Positions 44,495 to 57,206 of a stretch of 64,000 nt of DNA are shown piece by piece. The DNA is from Impatiens glandulifera (Eukaryota; Streptophyta; Magnoliopsida; Ericales; Balsaminaceae): positions 77,122,218-77,186,217 of the forward strand of contig NC_061862.1 of NCBI RefSeq assembly GCF_907164915.1, in the 5' to 3' direction. The number at the start of each line of letters is the position of its first letter. Positions within the stretch are counted from its first letter, which is position 1. A model generated the notes under the pieces. The model was not told the DNA's origin and made no database searches. It saw only the letters and a program-made list of their open reading frames with translations. The translations under genes were made by a program, and so were the position numbers.

Positions 44495-44534
44495 AATATA
44501 AATTTAACATTTTACTTTTATAACTAAACTCTTT

Positions 44535-44725
44535 TATTTTTCTTTTTTTAGAGCATTTGGTTCCGCTTCTATTTCGTAGTGCGACTAATCCCCGCGGGTT
44601 AAGTAGCCCGCAAATCTACTCAACCAATTTAATAAGACAACAGAATTGTTGTCTTGTCGTCTGACGGACTCAAACTCAGGACCTCGGAGAGGCTGATGAC
44701 CAAGAGTATTCACCTTCTTTTGTCG
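44535..44725. repeat. GC-richer repeat-like block, unclassified
   Basis: This segment is compositionally distinct from its AT-rich surroundings (TAATCCCCGCGGGTTAAG, GACGGACTCAAACTCAGGACC). On the minus strand it has a B-box-like GAGTTTGAGTCC. It may be a SINE or other dispersed repeat in reverse orientation. No boundaries or duplications were found. Confidence 0.3.
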
Positions 44726-45047
44726 ATGGGCTAGAAGATGAGATAATTAAACTCATCTTATCTTGAGATCCAAATGTTTTTCATATATAAGTGAATATAA
44801 AATACCGATCGAACTCATAGAGAGGAGAAGTGGTTTATCAAAAGTAACATTATTTGAAGTTTAATTTATTAAATTGACGTTGAGCTTGATTTTGATCCGA
44901 ATTCGAGTTAATATAATACTGTCCTAATAATTTGTCGAGCTTTTACGAGCCAAATAATATATAATATAATTTTATTTATTTTTAATAATTTTAATGTCAA
45001 TCTTAATATCTCTTCCGATCATCACACTTACCATGCTCTCATCGTGG

Positions 45048-45081
45048 CCTCCCTTCCCTTCCCTTCCCTTCCCTTCCCTTC
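45048..45081. repeat. (TTCCC)n microsatellite
   Basis: About six consecutive CCTTC pentamers on the plus strand in a gene-free region. A purine/pyrimidine strand-asymmetric tract. Confidence 0.9.
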
Positions 45082-48000
45082 TATCAATCGGAAAAGAGCT
45101 CTACCTCCGTGCTTGATTTTGGCTTAAATTCAAGTTTGAGTCTGAAATTTAATTTATTTTTAAGTTTTTCGAGTAGAATTAGTCATTTCCCAGCCTAACA
45201 TCAATCCTCCAAGTGGACATTGACATGATATACCCACTAAATTAGTATTTAACTAAATTTTATATTCAATTTTAATTGAAAACATCAAATTTAAATAGTT
45301 ATTACTCTAAATTGTTACATGTAATTATAACAAATTTATTCTAAATATTAAGACTGTCCATTCATTTATTTATTTATTTTGAATTATGAATTAAATATTT
45401 TCCATTTATATATATGTGCATATGTATTTCAATAGTCCCATTATATGAATCTTTAATTTTAAGAAGAACTGTTGTTCTATTTGTTTGATATTTTAAGTCA
45501 ACTCATTCAATATTTAACAAAGGATTAATTTATTCACTTTATAAGTTTATAATGCAAATAAATTATAAATGCGTAAATCACTATAATAATTCTAACACAA
45601 AAAAATAAAAATATATAAACATTTAATGAATAATTTGAAACAAATAAGAAAGTTGACTGACTATTAGCTAATGTATCAGTTATCACATAGTTTAACAAAT
45701 ACAAACCAGTCCTAAATCTAAATAATAATAAAAAAAAGGGGTAAATCTTGAAATTACTTAGATCTTAAAAATATTAATAAATATATAAAGGATTGGAGAA
45801 TACAATTTTGTTAGCTCATTGTTTAAATAAATAAATAAATAATTAATTAATTATTGAATAGGATAAAAGATATGACATGGATCTTCCGATTCCTTATCAT
45901 GATAAACCAAATAGCTTTTAAGCGGTGCTTATCACCATTCAATTATGGCGGCTTATTTATTTTAATTTTATATTCTTTTACAATAAATTAACCGATCTAT
46001 TTTAAAATACTCTCCGTTTTATTTATAATAAATTATATACTGTATGTATTTAACCACCGCTAGCTATTTTCAATATATATATATATATATATATATATTT
46101 TTTAATTTAGGAAAGTAATAAATGTGATACACTAACTTCAATTTAAGTCAAGGTTCTACATTTTAAATTTAAAATATTACGATTTTATAAATAATTTTGA
46201 TTTACAATAATTTTTTTAGAAAAAGTAATTTATATTTATAAATTTAGAACATTTATTTATGTTATTTATTCAAGATAAATGAATTTATTAATTAATTTAA
46301 TAAATATTACTCCTCAATATTATTTCATTTGTTTATTATTAAATTTTAATTATATATAACTAATTTAGAAAAATGAACTCTTATCATTTGAAAGTATGTT
46401 TTGAGTTATGTACACCAAGTAAAAATTAGGTCTTTCCCTACCAAAATAGCAGACCAGACCAGACCAGGTATATAAATCCCGCTTATCAATTAATGTTTAA
46501 TTCAGATCGAATAAATTCCACTTACCATTTAGATTCAATGCAAACTAGTTAAATTATATATGCTTACATTGAGGATTAAATTAAAATATGCCCATTCATC
46601 TTTCCTCTCGCTCGAGGTAAGCGAAACCATCTGTGAAGCCTCTTCCATCGAATCTACATTAAATCTCCCGTTCAAATCTGTCTACGAAGTGTCGCCATTC
46701 GTGAAACCCTCGCGATCAAAGCTGTTTATATACGTCAAATTTATACAAAAAAATATTTCTAAGGTAAATATAAATTTACTATATATGAATATGGAAGAAT
46801 GAGTACAAATTAAGAGTTTTCGTCTCGTTTGAGAAGTTTTTCCGATACAATCTTTTTTTCTTTGTTTGAGAAAATTGTTATGTAATCTGTAAATTATAGT
46901 ATAATGTTTTGATTGAATTGTGATAGATGAGAGAAACAAAGAAAATAATATTTTTGATAATGGCATGAAGAAACATAATGAATCAATCTATGAATACTAC
47001 ATTTTCAAATAATGTTTTAAGAGGAGAGATTCCATTAAATAAGTGTGGTGAGTTGTTGGACTTAATTTCTTGACTAAAATATATAGGACATTAATAGAAG
47101 TGATGCATGCACGCACGTATACAGAAATTTTCTAAATATGTCTTCTTACTTTTTATATATTAGTGTATATAATTTTTTTCATTTTTTTTTATATATTTTT
47201 TTTGTTTTTAATTTTAAAAAATTATATATTATGTAATAGATTATGTTATTATTAAATATTATAAATTTTAAACGAAGGTGTAAGAAAATTTGAAAAAGAA
47301 AAATAATTCTTTATTAAATGGCATGACTAAAGGGGTAAGAAAAATCAATTAACTCGAATATTCGACGATTTGTAAAACCGTTAAACCAAATAAACCGACC
47401 GATCATTGTTAAAGCTTACCTAATTCGGTTAAAAAAAATTCAAAAATTGAATTTCAAAAATAATAATAATAGAAATTATTTTATTTTAATAAAAGTAAAA
47501 TATGTTTACACTAAATCAATATATATCCAATTTATAATTATCATTTTTAAAATAAATTTTAGATATATATATGTATTGTTTTGAAATTATTTTTGGTGAA
47601 TAAATAAATCGAACTGACCTTCTAAGCGACTAATACATTGACGGTTTGATTTTTTTTCTCAAACTCAAACCGACTTCAAACGATTAGGTTGTGTATTCGA
47701 TTAACAAATCCATCAGACTAAACCGTTTATATCCTTAATCTTGACCTAAAGACTTCATCTTTTAATGTTTTATTTATCGATAAGTTTATCACTTAGAACC
47801 AGAGACAGGTTAAAACACGAGACAAACCAATAGTTAATTAAGAAAAACATATTTTTAATTATTAATAAAAATTCCACATTGCAGCATTTGCTTTTGTTTT
47901 CCTTGTCTGCCATTAATTAGTGGACACGACAGCCAAATACAGAAGGGGAAACCATAATTATTAAATAATATATATATAAATCCTTATGGCATGTGAATAT

Positions 48001-49920
48001 GTGATGGCTCCAACTTAAAACTAATTTATAAACATGTGACTAATATATTAAATAAGTACATCTCATAATTTTAATTTTTCAAAATTAATAACTATAACAT
48101 AATTTATATATGTTACACCAAAAATGTTAGCCTCAAAACCAAATTTTCACTTCTAGACAAAGGATTAATATATTTATTTTACTTTATTTTATATAAGTAA
48201 CAATTTGATCCATCGTAGTAGGATAAGTACTTTTTTTTTTCTTAAATCGATCATAAATTCAATTCTTAAAATGGTGTTAGTTTATCATTTTGTACTTTTT
48301 CCCGAAAAAAAGGTCATTTGAGATTAGACTATTGCAACCCAATCTTCTAGAGACCATTCGAAGACAATGGTCACATATAGTCAAACAAAAGTTGATTGAT
48401 ACCAACAAATTGCACTTCAATATTTTAATTACATTTACGTTCTAAGTTAAAATAAGAGAAGATTAAAAAAAAGTTAGATCCAAAAAAACCCCATTAAATT
48501 TGACCTAACTACAAGTTACCACCTTTATTTTATTTATTTATTTAGACATATTTTAATTAAGAAATATCTCAAAAGCTTATAAAAGTGACTAATCATATGC
48601 GAGTTATTACTAAGTGAACTTGGGCCTGGATAGAGAAAGTGAAGCCCAATATCAGATTTGATTAATTATTTAATTTGTATCACCAAAATTTTAACCTAGA
48701 TTTTTTTCTGAAAAATACATTGTCCCCATTAAAAAAATGATATATTTAGAATGAAATAAGTGCTATATGAATAATCACGTGACTCACGTTTAACCACATT
48801 TTAAAATAAAACGTTAATTATTACAATTTTAATTTACAATCTTAAGAATTTATAAATTAAAAAAAATCACCTATTTAAATAAATGAATATATATAATTAA
48901 TTTTATAACTATAATTTGTTGTATTAAATTAATTTTATAAATAATAATAATATATAATTTATATAAATTCTTCTTCTTAGATGTTGACTTTGCATTCGGC
49001 CTAACGAATTATTTTTTGAAGCATATGATATGATTTTTTTTTTATAAATAGTTTTTAAAACTAAATCTGAAATGAATTTAAATGAGAAAACATTTTTTTT
49101 TAAACATCTTCTTGATTTAAACAAAATAATAGTATAAAAGATAACTTAATTAAATATGTATTAATAAATTATAGTTAACTTAAATTTAATTTTCAAATGT
49201 TTTAAATAAAAAAGTATATATTTTTAACTAATAATCTATATATATCATGACGCTCAATTTAAAATGTTAAAGGTGTAAATCACGTTCTCTCCAAAATGAC
49301 CATCATCATATGTATTTTCTCTTTCTTATATATATATATTTCTCTTCATTTATTTTTATTAATTAATTATTTTTTTTTCCATCACTATATATATATATAT
49401 ATATTCATCATAACGAAGTTTTATTATTAATTATTCTATATCTATTACTATTTTATTTATATATATATATATACTTTTATATATATATATATACTTTTAT
49501 ATATATATATATTAATATTTTTTTATTAATTATTTTAAAACTAAACCTAATAATTCTCATTAAAATATTATATATATTAATTAAATTTAACATTAAAAAT
49601 TAATTATAAAAAATTACAAAAATAATAAGAGTTTTAATTATCATATTATATTAATTATAAAATTTTTGTATCTATATTAATTGAGTTTAACATTAAATAT
49701 TAAATATGAAAATATACTAGAATAAAAAAAGTTTTAGTTATCATATTATAATTATCTATTAATTTAATTTAACATTAAATAATGATTATATCAACGTATA
49801 TATTTACAATTAAACCAATATATTAAATCAACCTGATTTTTCATCTTCTTCTCCACCCAAATATTTTATTCCTATAAATAATCTTAGATCAACAAAGTTC
49901 AATTGAAGAGAGAATAGTGA
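45082..49920. other. Gene-free AT-rich stretch
   Basis: No supported gene. It includes TA microsatellites at 46072-46099 and several interrupted TA tracts at 49328-49510. A decayed end fragment of the 300-bp repeat lies near 49225-49275 (CTATATATATCATGACGCTC). Confidence 0.6.
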
Positions 49921-50330
49921 TATCTCCATATCGTCTCATAATATTCTCAATTTTTCTATCAATATCATGCTTTCAATAATTGAATTTGCATTATGTTATG
50001 TTTCAACAATTTGATGTTCACTATTTTGCATTTTTTTTCAGGAAAGCTACAACAACATCCTCGGTCTTCAAGCGTGTTATCTCTGTATCGACTCGTAATC
50101 TTCTCAATTTCTTTATCAATATAATGTTTTCAATAATTGAATTTGTATTATGTTATGTTTCAACAATATGTTGTTCACTTTTTTGCATTTTTTCTCAGGA
50201 ATTCAATCGTTTTAGGCAGCTGCAACAACGTCATTCGCATTTCATCGATCTTTTTTTGAATCCGATCGTTTCAGGCAGTTGCAACAACATCCTACACATT
50301 TTATTGATCTTTTTTTTTTGAATTCGGTAT
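49921..50330. repeat. Tandem duplication, ~157-bp unit with nested ~60-bp unit
   Basis: The block starting TATCTCCATATCGTCTC at 49921 recurs at 50078 (TATCTCTGTATCGACTC). Both are followed by CAATTT(C/T)T.TATCAATAT.ATG.TTTCAATAATTGAATTTG and TTATGTTTCAACAAT. Within the second unit and beyond, TTTCAGGCAG(C/T)TGCAACAACNTC..ATCGATC is repeated about 60 bp apart (50210 and 50272). The overlapping 113-codon frame is a by-product. Function is unknown. Confidence 0.75.
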
Positions 50331-50335
50331 GATTA

Positions 50336-52061
50336 AAGTATAAGTAATGATAAAATTTTATGACTAATTAATAAAATAAAAAATATTTTTAAATACATAT
50401 GATCTCTATATTCTTATCCTAATTTTTTTTACTATTTTCCAATTTTTTTAAAAATATTATTATTATTATTATTTATTATAACGTTTAATTAATTAATTTA
50501 TTATTCACATTATTTTATAATATTTGTCTTGATTATCCTATTTAATATGCTTGGTACGTGGAATTGAAAAGGGAATAAAATGAGATGTTTGATTGGTGGT
50601 TTTGATTTATCTTGATTTGATTCTTGGATATTCAGGAATCATCCAATCCTCTCTAAATTGAAAGGAATGAATTCCATTCTAGAGCGATACATTTTCTCTC
50701 CCATTATCTTTACTCTCATAATTATAATTATAATATCATATATATTTTATAATTATATTATACGTTATTTTATAATTAACATAATAATAAATTTTTATTT
50801 ATTTATGAATAAATAATTTCAATTATTTAAATAATATTAAGAAATCATTTAAAATAAAATTTTAGTAATAATTACAATAATTAATTTTATATAATTAAAT
50901 TTAAATATTATATATTAATAATAAAATTAAAATAAATTAATTAAAATATAAAAATATAAAACTAAAAATAAAATAACAATTTTACATAAAAAATATTTAA
51001 AAATTAAATATAAAATAATTTAATAAAAATTATTATTAAAAAAATTATACCATGTTATAATATATTATTAAATAAAATATTATATTTAATTTAAAATATA
51101 TAATATTTGAAAGACTTTGTCTAATATTATTTATATTTAATAGATAATTATTTATTTATAATTAGTAAAAAATTGAAACATTCAATATTTTTTTGGTTAT
51201 AAGTATTTTTATTTTTATTTTGAAAAAATATAATTAATATGAAAAAATATTAGATGTTTATATTTTATTAAATTATGTCACTTAAATATTTTATATATTT
51301 TAAACATTATAAAAATAATAATATTTTATATTTTTAATTTAATAAACTAAAATTAAAATTAATCATAATTTTAATAACAAAATTATATTTATAAATTTTC
51401 TCTTATAAATACAAACGTTATCAATGAATGAGAATAATTAAAACTCTTAACCAAACACTACATTTCTATCAATCATATCCATTCCCATTTCATACATCTA
51501 TCAATTCCATTCCTATTCTCATTCCTTTATTTGAACCAAACACCCCCTTATATTATATTAATAATAATGTGATTTAATATGAATTTAATTCTTTGCCTTA
51601 GTGAATTTAGAATTTTTTTAATTTTTTTTTATTTTTTTTTAATTTTTTTTATTTAATTATTTATATTTATTATTTCATAACACAGCCTAATAAAATATTT
51701 TATAATAAAATCATAAGTAAAATTATATTTTAATAAATAATATTAATATTTTAACTATATACAAAAATATAATAAATAAATTATATATATATATATTCAA
51801 ATAATATAAAATATGTTTAACTTTATATTTTCACATGTTTTACATAATTGATAAATATATATTATTTTAATTTATAATATTATTATAAATATATATTTTT
51901 TACACAAATATTATAAAATTGAATTATTATTATTTTAATTAAAATAATAATTAATTTTAATGTTTAACCAAAAAAATTATATATATAATAACACTTAAGT
52001 ATAAGTAGTTTTGAAATATGAATTTTATGGTGTTGGCATAAAAAAGATGGTTCAACATTAT
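50336..52061. other. Extremely AT-rich DNA, no gene seen
   Basis: Nearly all A/T over long stretches. Balanced islands at 50560-50710 and 51420-51550 (ending CCAAACACCCCC) have the look of MITE or other element ends, such as AACCAAACA-type termini, around an AT core. Boundaries could not be fixed. Confidence 0.5.
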
Positions 52062-53225
52062 TTTTTAATAAATATTTCAAATATATTTTAATTAATATTT
52101 TGACTTTTGATAAATAATAAATTGTTTTAGAAATTTTTGAGAGAATAAAGTAGAAGCTGAAATAATTATGATCAAAAAAGAAAAAACAAATGCTAAAATA
52201 TTATTTTTGCTTATTTAAGATAAAGTGATAATTTATGTTAAAAAATAGGAAAATTAAATTAATTTAATAGAACAAAAAAACTAAAATTTTAAATAAAATG
52301 ACCATATTTGTAATAATTTATTTCAATTGTATCTAAAAGTAATAATAATAATAAATATGAGATTAAATGAATTCACACAATATTAAAAAAATGGAATAAA
52401 TGAAAAAACAATATTGATACTATAAAATTTAGTATTATTTTTTAATAGATATTTCACTTATATTTTAATTAATATTTTGACTTTTGATGGATAATAAACG
52501 AAATTTGTGAGAGAATAAAGTAGAATTTGAAATAATTATGATAAAAAAGAGAAAACACAAACATATTTTGGTAAAATATTGTTTTTGCCTATTTAAGTTA
52601 AAATAATAATTTACATTAAACAAATGAAAAAATTAAATTAAATTAATAGAACCAAAAAACTAAACTTGAATAAAATGACCATATTTGTAATAATTTATTT
52701 CAATTATATATATAAAAAATATTTCTATAAATAAAAAATTATAATAAATATGAGATTAGATGACTCCACACAATATTAAAAAAAAATTGAATAAATGAAA
52801 GAACAATATTGATATTTTAAAATTTATATAATAGTTCTGTATTATTTTTTAATAGATATTTCACATATATTTTGATTTTTGATTGATAATAAACTGATTC
52901 TAAATTTTTTGAGAGAATAGAGTATAAGTTGAAATAATTATGTTTAAAAGAGAAAAAATACAAACATATTTTGCTAAAATATTATTTTTTACCTATTTAA
53001 GATAAAGTGATAATTTACATTAAAATATGAGAAAATTAAGTTGGATTAATAGAACGAAAAAACTAAAATTTTGAATAAAATGACCATATTTGTAATAATT
53101 TATTTCATTTTTATCTAAAAACATTTTTATAAAAAAAATTATAATAAATATAAGAATAAATGACTCCACACAATATTTAAAAAATAGAATAAATGAAAGA
53201 ATAATATTAAAAAATTTCAAACTTA
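52062..53225. repeat. Three-copy ~390-bp tandem repeat
   Basis: The phrase ATGACCATATTTGTAATAAT occurs at 52299, 52675 and 53080, for spacings of 376 and 405 bp. Each copy also holds, in the same order, TTTAATAGATATTTCA, GAGAGAATA(A)AGTA, GAAATAATTATG, TATTTAAG.TAAA.TAATAATTTA and GACTCCACACAATATT (first copy variant). Copies differ by many substitutions and small indels, so the array is old. Non-coding. Confidence 0.8.
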
Positions 53226-53484
53226 TATATTTAATATATACCTATCTAACAATTATGATACTGTAAAATTAATGTCAAACACAATATAAAAACATAATGG
53301 TAAAATTTATGTAATAAAATTTAAATAATTATTAATTTTTTATAATTCAAGTGTAAAGATGTAAATAAAAAAAATAGAACTTAAATGTGTTAATTTTTTA
53401 TATAATAAAATTTAATTAAGATAAAAATTTATGTTTATTGTATTTGATAAAAAATTTAAACTATTGAATATAGCAATTATTAAT

Positions 53485-53705
53485 ATATTATACGAGGAAT
53501 GATAGAGTGAAGGAATTTGGTGAGGGAATGAGGTGTCATCACCTTCATAAGGGTTGGAAAATGTAAAAGTGAGAGGAAAGAGAGAAAAAAGAGAAATTAT
53601 TTGATTTTTTCAGCGAATAAGATTATGCCACGTCATTCCCTCACCAAATTCCCTCACCAAATTCCCTCACCAAATTCCCTCACCTAATCATTTCTCATAT
53701 TATAT
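53485..53705. mobile_element. Mutator-type MITE, 203 bp, 9-bp target duplication
   Basis: The element at 53494-53696 starts GAGGAATGAT and ends ATCATTTCTC. Inverted arms share GGAATTTGGTGAGGGAATGA with its complement. The right arm carries the CCAAATTCCCTCA unit three times where the left has one. Flanks ATATTATAC (53485-53493) and ATATTATAT (53697-53705) match at 8 of 9 bases, the duplication size of Mutator-like elements. It lies about 460 bp upstream of the DAR GTPase start codon. Confidence 0.75.
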
Positions 53706-54162
53706 AGTGTGATTCAATTTATTTTTTTATAAAATTTTTTAATTTTTTTAAATTTTATGTCTTAATTATATCGCTTATATATTGATCAGTTTTTATAGCA
53801 TGAAAAACTTATTAATTTAAATTATTTTTTTTACTAGGCATGACCATTATAATCTCCAAAGATAATTAATATATAATCACAGCATTCATATTTTATAATA
53901 TTTTTAAATTTATTATTTTTTTTGTAATAATATAAATTCTTATATTAAAGAACCGGCGTGATTTGTAATTTGAAACTGCAGTTCCGACCGTTGCTATCCC
54001 TATACAAGTTAGAATTTTTGAAATCAGATTAAAAAAAAAAAAGCTTACCTTTTCGACTAGAAAGGACGTAAACTGGGATCGAAATAATCGAAAATGGTGG
54101 TGAATCAATACTAGTTATTGGCCTATCCCCCCTTGTTTAAAGACTTTTCCTGACTGTCGGCA

Positions 54163-57100
54163 ATGGCGGGAAAGCAACGTTCAATTTGGTTTACCACTCA
54201 TATGGCTGCCGCATCTTACGCCATAGCCGAGCGGATTCCTATGGTCGATATCGTCCTTGAAGTCAGAGACGCTAGGGTGATTCATATTCACGTTTTGCAT
54301 TAGCTTTTTTACATTTTAAACTGATTCTTTTTAATTGCACGCCAGCTGCTTGATGAAATGCTTCAAAGGGTTTGACTGATTTTATTCAAAGTTATGCATT
54401 AAGGGAGTTTATTTTGGTGTTTTCAGGCTCCAATTTCATCATCTATATATGAGTTATTCAAGAACTTCATTCACGACTCGAACCAAGATAAGAACCTTGT
54501 TGGTGGCTCACAAATAAAGGTTGCTGCAGCTCTTTCCTTGTTAATGGGTTATTTTGTTGTATTACGGATTAACTAACACTGTGGGCATGATTCAGGCTCC
54601 ATTTTCATTTAATTGTAATCTATTGAAGAACTTTTCGAATGATGCAAACCATGTTATAGTCCTGAACAAGATGGACCTTGCTAGTCGTTCACAAAGAAAG
54701 GTATAACTGGCTTTTATCCTATTTCGTTTTTGCAGGAAATCCTTTTAAATGTAGATAAAATTGACTTTCTAATTTCTAACCTTGATTGAACCAGATTTAA
54801 TTCCATATATCTGACCCATTTGGAAACACTTATTGTTTATGTTCATGCATTTTGATTTATTTCAAGATAAACAAATGTCTGAAAACTAAATTTAGTCAGA
54901 ATACAGATTCAGAAATTTATTTATGTTTTTGTATTTGAAAAAGATGCAAAAGCAGAAATCAAAAGTGTTTCCAAATGTTCTGGAATTCATCTTTAGAACG
55001 CCCACAAGGGTAGTTCAAAAAGAAAGGGTTCTGCTTAAGAGACCAAATGTCTTAGGATTCAATTCCTACTAAGAATGCCCTAAGCTGAAGTGGGGGTCAT
55101 GACTCCCCAAAGTCGTGTTAGCTTCCTAAATTAAGAAATAATTTTCCTCTGTTTTCTTGTAGGAATGGGAATCTTATTTTCGCCAAATGAATTACAATTG
55201 CTATGCAGTAAATGCTCACAATAAGGAGAACATTAAAGAGGTAATGAACTTTTCAAATAAAACTGTCAAATTGAAATTCATCCAAGTACAAGTATGTTCA
55301 GGAGGTTCTACAGATCCCAATCATTGTTAATGAAGATGAATCATGCCCTAGTTACTATAAAATATTTGAGATCTTTTCTTTTATGGGTTGAAAATTATAT
55401 CTTGCAGTTCTTAATCTCTCTGCAATCTCAAGTTAAAGAATTGAAGCAGCCTAAACATTCTAGCCATACATTTTCTTTGATGCTAGTTGGGATCCCTAAT
55501 GTAGGGAAGTCTGCTCTAGCCAATTCCTTGCATCACATCGGTCGAATTAGTGCAGCTGGTAATTCAAATATTTTTGTTGAATAGAACATATTCATTTGAA
55601 TAAAACATTAGAATGTTTAGACAGTAATTGATTCCTTTTACTTGATTCCTTCAGAAAAAGGAAGATTGAAACATGCAACTGTCAGCCCATTTCCTGTGGA
55701 GACTAAAGACATAAGTGCCTTGAAGGTAATTTTTTTTTTATATATACTGTATTTTCCGAGTATGGTTAAAAAATGGGTTAATACCTGCTGAGAAATTCAC
55801 ACAAATAACATGTTATGATAGAAACTAGAATAGAAGCTAAATCTAGTCTCAAATTACATAATAATTTATGAATGGTATAAAAGAATAATAGAATATGAGA
55901 TTAGGAAGAGAAGAAGGTTAACTATAGTGATAACCTACAATTGAGATGATGATAGAGTTTAATCGTATAGATGAGAAGGCATTGAATAATAATGGATGAG
56001 ATATAGAGAGAATTGGGATAGGTGAGATATATAGAACCTGTTAAGATCAAAGTATTACCAATTATGGCATAACCTCCTTTTCCCGACCTTTTATATGTCC
56101 TCCAACCACGTTATTGGTAAGCCACTAACTACTAGCTGAATGAATATTGTCACGTCAGCTTATGCTAGGGAAGTTAACCCTAACCCTACTTGTTCCCTTG
56201 TAACATAACACTAATCGATAGAGATAGAGTAACACAAGTTATAACAAGGTTCGGCCAACAAATGCCTATGTCCTCGTGGTGTCGTTCATTCTAATCTTTA
56301 GTCTCTATTAAATAGTACATCAAAAGTCATACAGTCTACTATAAATGAGCCCAAAATCCAACAACACAGTCTTTAACTAAGAGTTTGAAATTCAAGTTCA
56401 ATTCCGGTTTAAAACACTTTGAATGCAGTGCTAGCCTTCATCCTAGAAAAAAGACCCTGGTCTAAGATTTTTTTTTTTTTTTTTGTGATGAATGATCAAG
56501 AATACCTACATTTTATAATCCTGTATTTTCTTTTCGGTTTCAGATTGGTAGTCATCCTAGTATTTATGTCTTGGATACACCTGGAGTTTTGCCGCCTTAT
56601 ATTTCTTCGAATAATGTATACAGAAAACTAGCATTAACAGGTAAACAATAATCCCATAATTTCTGTCTCAATAAATTAGATTAATTGACATTTTTTTCAA
56701 ATATAATGTTGCTAGTTCAGATTCCATTAGAGATCCTCTGGTTGGGGAACTAGAACTAGCTCAAGTTTTTCTAAGATTATTCAATTTGAGCGACGAATAC
56801 ATCAAATGGGGAAAACATTCTAGTATAATAACAGATTCAAGAAATGAAAAGACGAGGAAAGGCCAATATTCGACTGATCATACACAGGTATTTTGTTTTT
56901 TAGCTTAAGTTTTGTGAGTAATTTCTTAGTTGAATGTTCGTTACTGATTCATCGAGACAGGATTTCATAGTGGGCGATGTTCGCAAGACTTTGTACGATT
57001 CACTTGCGAGTTTTGAAGGCGATTTGGAAGATGAAAATTGTATGGAGAAGCTTATTGGTGAACAATTTGAAGCGCTTAAGAAAGCGTTTCGATTATGTGA

Positions 57101-57206
57101 AGAGTCAGAAGAGATGGTTAATAATAAGTTGGCGAGTAAATTACTTGATCTTTACCGAATTGGAAGGCTTGGGCATTATACTTTAGACTCTCTGCCTGTT
57201 GATTGA
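54163..57206 (+). CDS. SIN2: DAR GTPase, SIN2/DAR2-like (YlqF/MTG1 family)
   Basis: This is a circularly permuted GTPase, in plants a mitochondrial ribosome-assembly type (DAR GTPase 2/SHORT INTEGUMENTS 2). Exons: 54163-54276, 54427-54519 (A), 54596-54700 (B), 55163-55240, 55408-55558, 55655-55725, 56544-56640, 56721-56887 and 56961-57206. All phases agree: 373 residues with A and B, 342 with B alone; relatives have about 380. Permuted motif order is visible: the DAR motif (VRDAR) at the end of exon 1, G4 NKMD in exon B, G1 GIPNVGKSALANSLHHIGRISAA in exon 5, then VETKDIS (G2 region) and G3 DTPG in exon 7, followed by the family C-terminal helical region. The N-terminus is short, with no clear cleavable presequence, though KQRSIW is basic. 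The assignment to DAR2 rather than chloroplast DAR3 rests on the MAAAS.AIAERIP and HHIGRISAAEKGRLKH segments. Confidence 0.92.
54427..54519 (+). other. Duplicated DAR GTPase exon (copy A) lacking the G4 motif
   Basis: Copy A (31 codons) and copy B (54596-54700, 35 codons) are both phase-0 exons. Both start GCTCCA and end TCACAAA(T/G)AAAG, with shared phrases TTCAAGAACTT/TTGAAGAACTT and AACCA. A lacks the segment encoding IVLNKMD and so cannot provide guanine specificity, yet keeps its reading frame. A has a good acceptor (TGTTTTCAG) but a weak donor (AAG|GTTGCT). B has a weaker acceptor and a good donor (AAG|GTATAA). The intervening intron is only 76 bp. Confidence 0.7.
54999..55138 (+). mobile_element. 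SINE copy in DAR GTPase intron
   Basis: CGCCCACAAGGGTAGTTC..AAAGAGGGTTCTGC-like 5' part, decayed B box (GGATTCAATTCC at 55055-55066) and AAGCTGAAGTGGGGGTCATG..GTGTTAGCTTCC end align in order with the SINE at 7591-7733. It lies in the intron before the GAATGGGAATC exon. No target duplication was recognised. Confidence 0.65.
56368..56455 (+). mobile_element. SINE fragment in DAR GTPase intron
   Basis: TTTAACTAAGAG..AATTCAAGTTCAATTCCGG..TTTGAATGCAGTGCTAGCC has a B-box-like core (AAGTTCAATTCC) and the trailing GTGCTAG of the SINE family. It is decayed and incomplete, within the 818-bp intron between exons 6 and 7 (counting A and B). Confidence 0.45.

Noticed and set aside
50560..51550. A MITE or Harbinger-like element with AACCAAACACCCC end
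   Set aside because: The right edge looks element-like, but I could not find a convincing complementary left end or target duplication, so it is not called.
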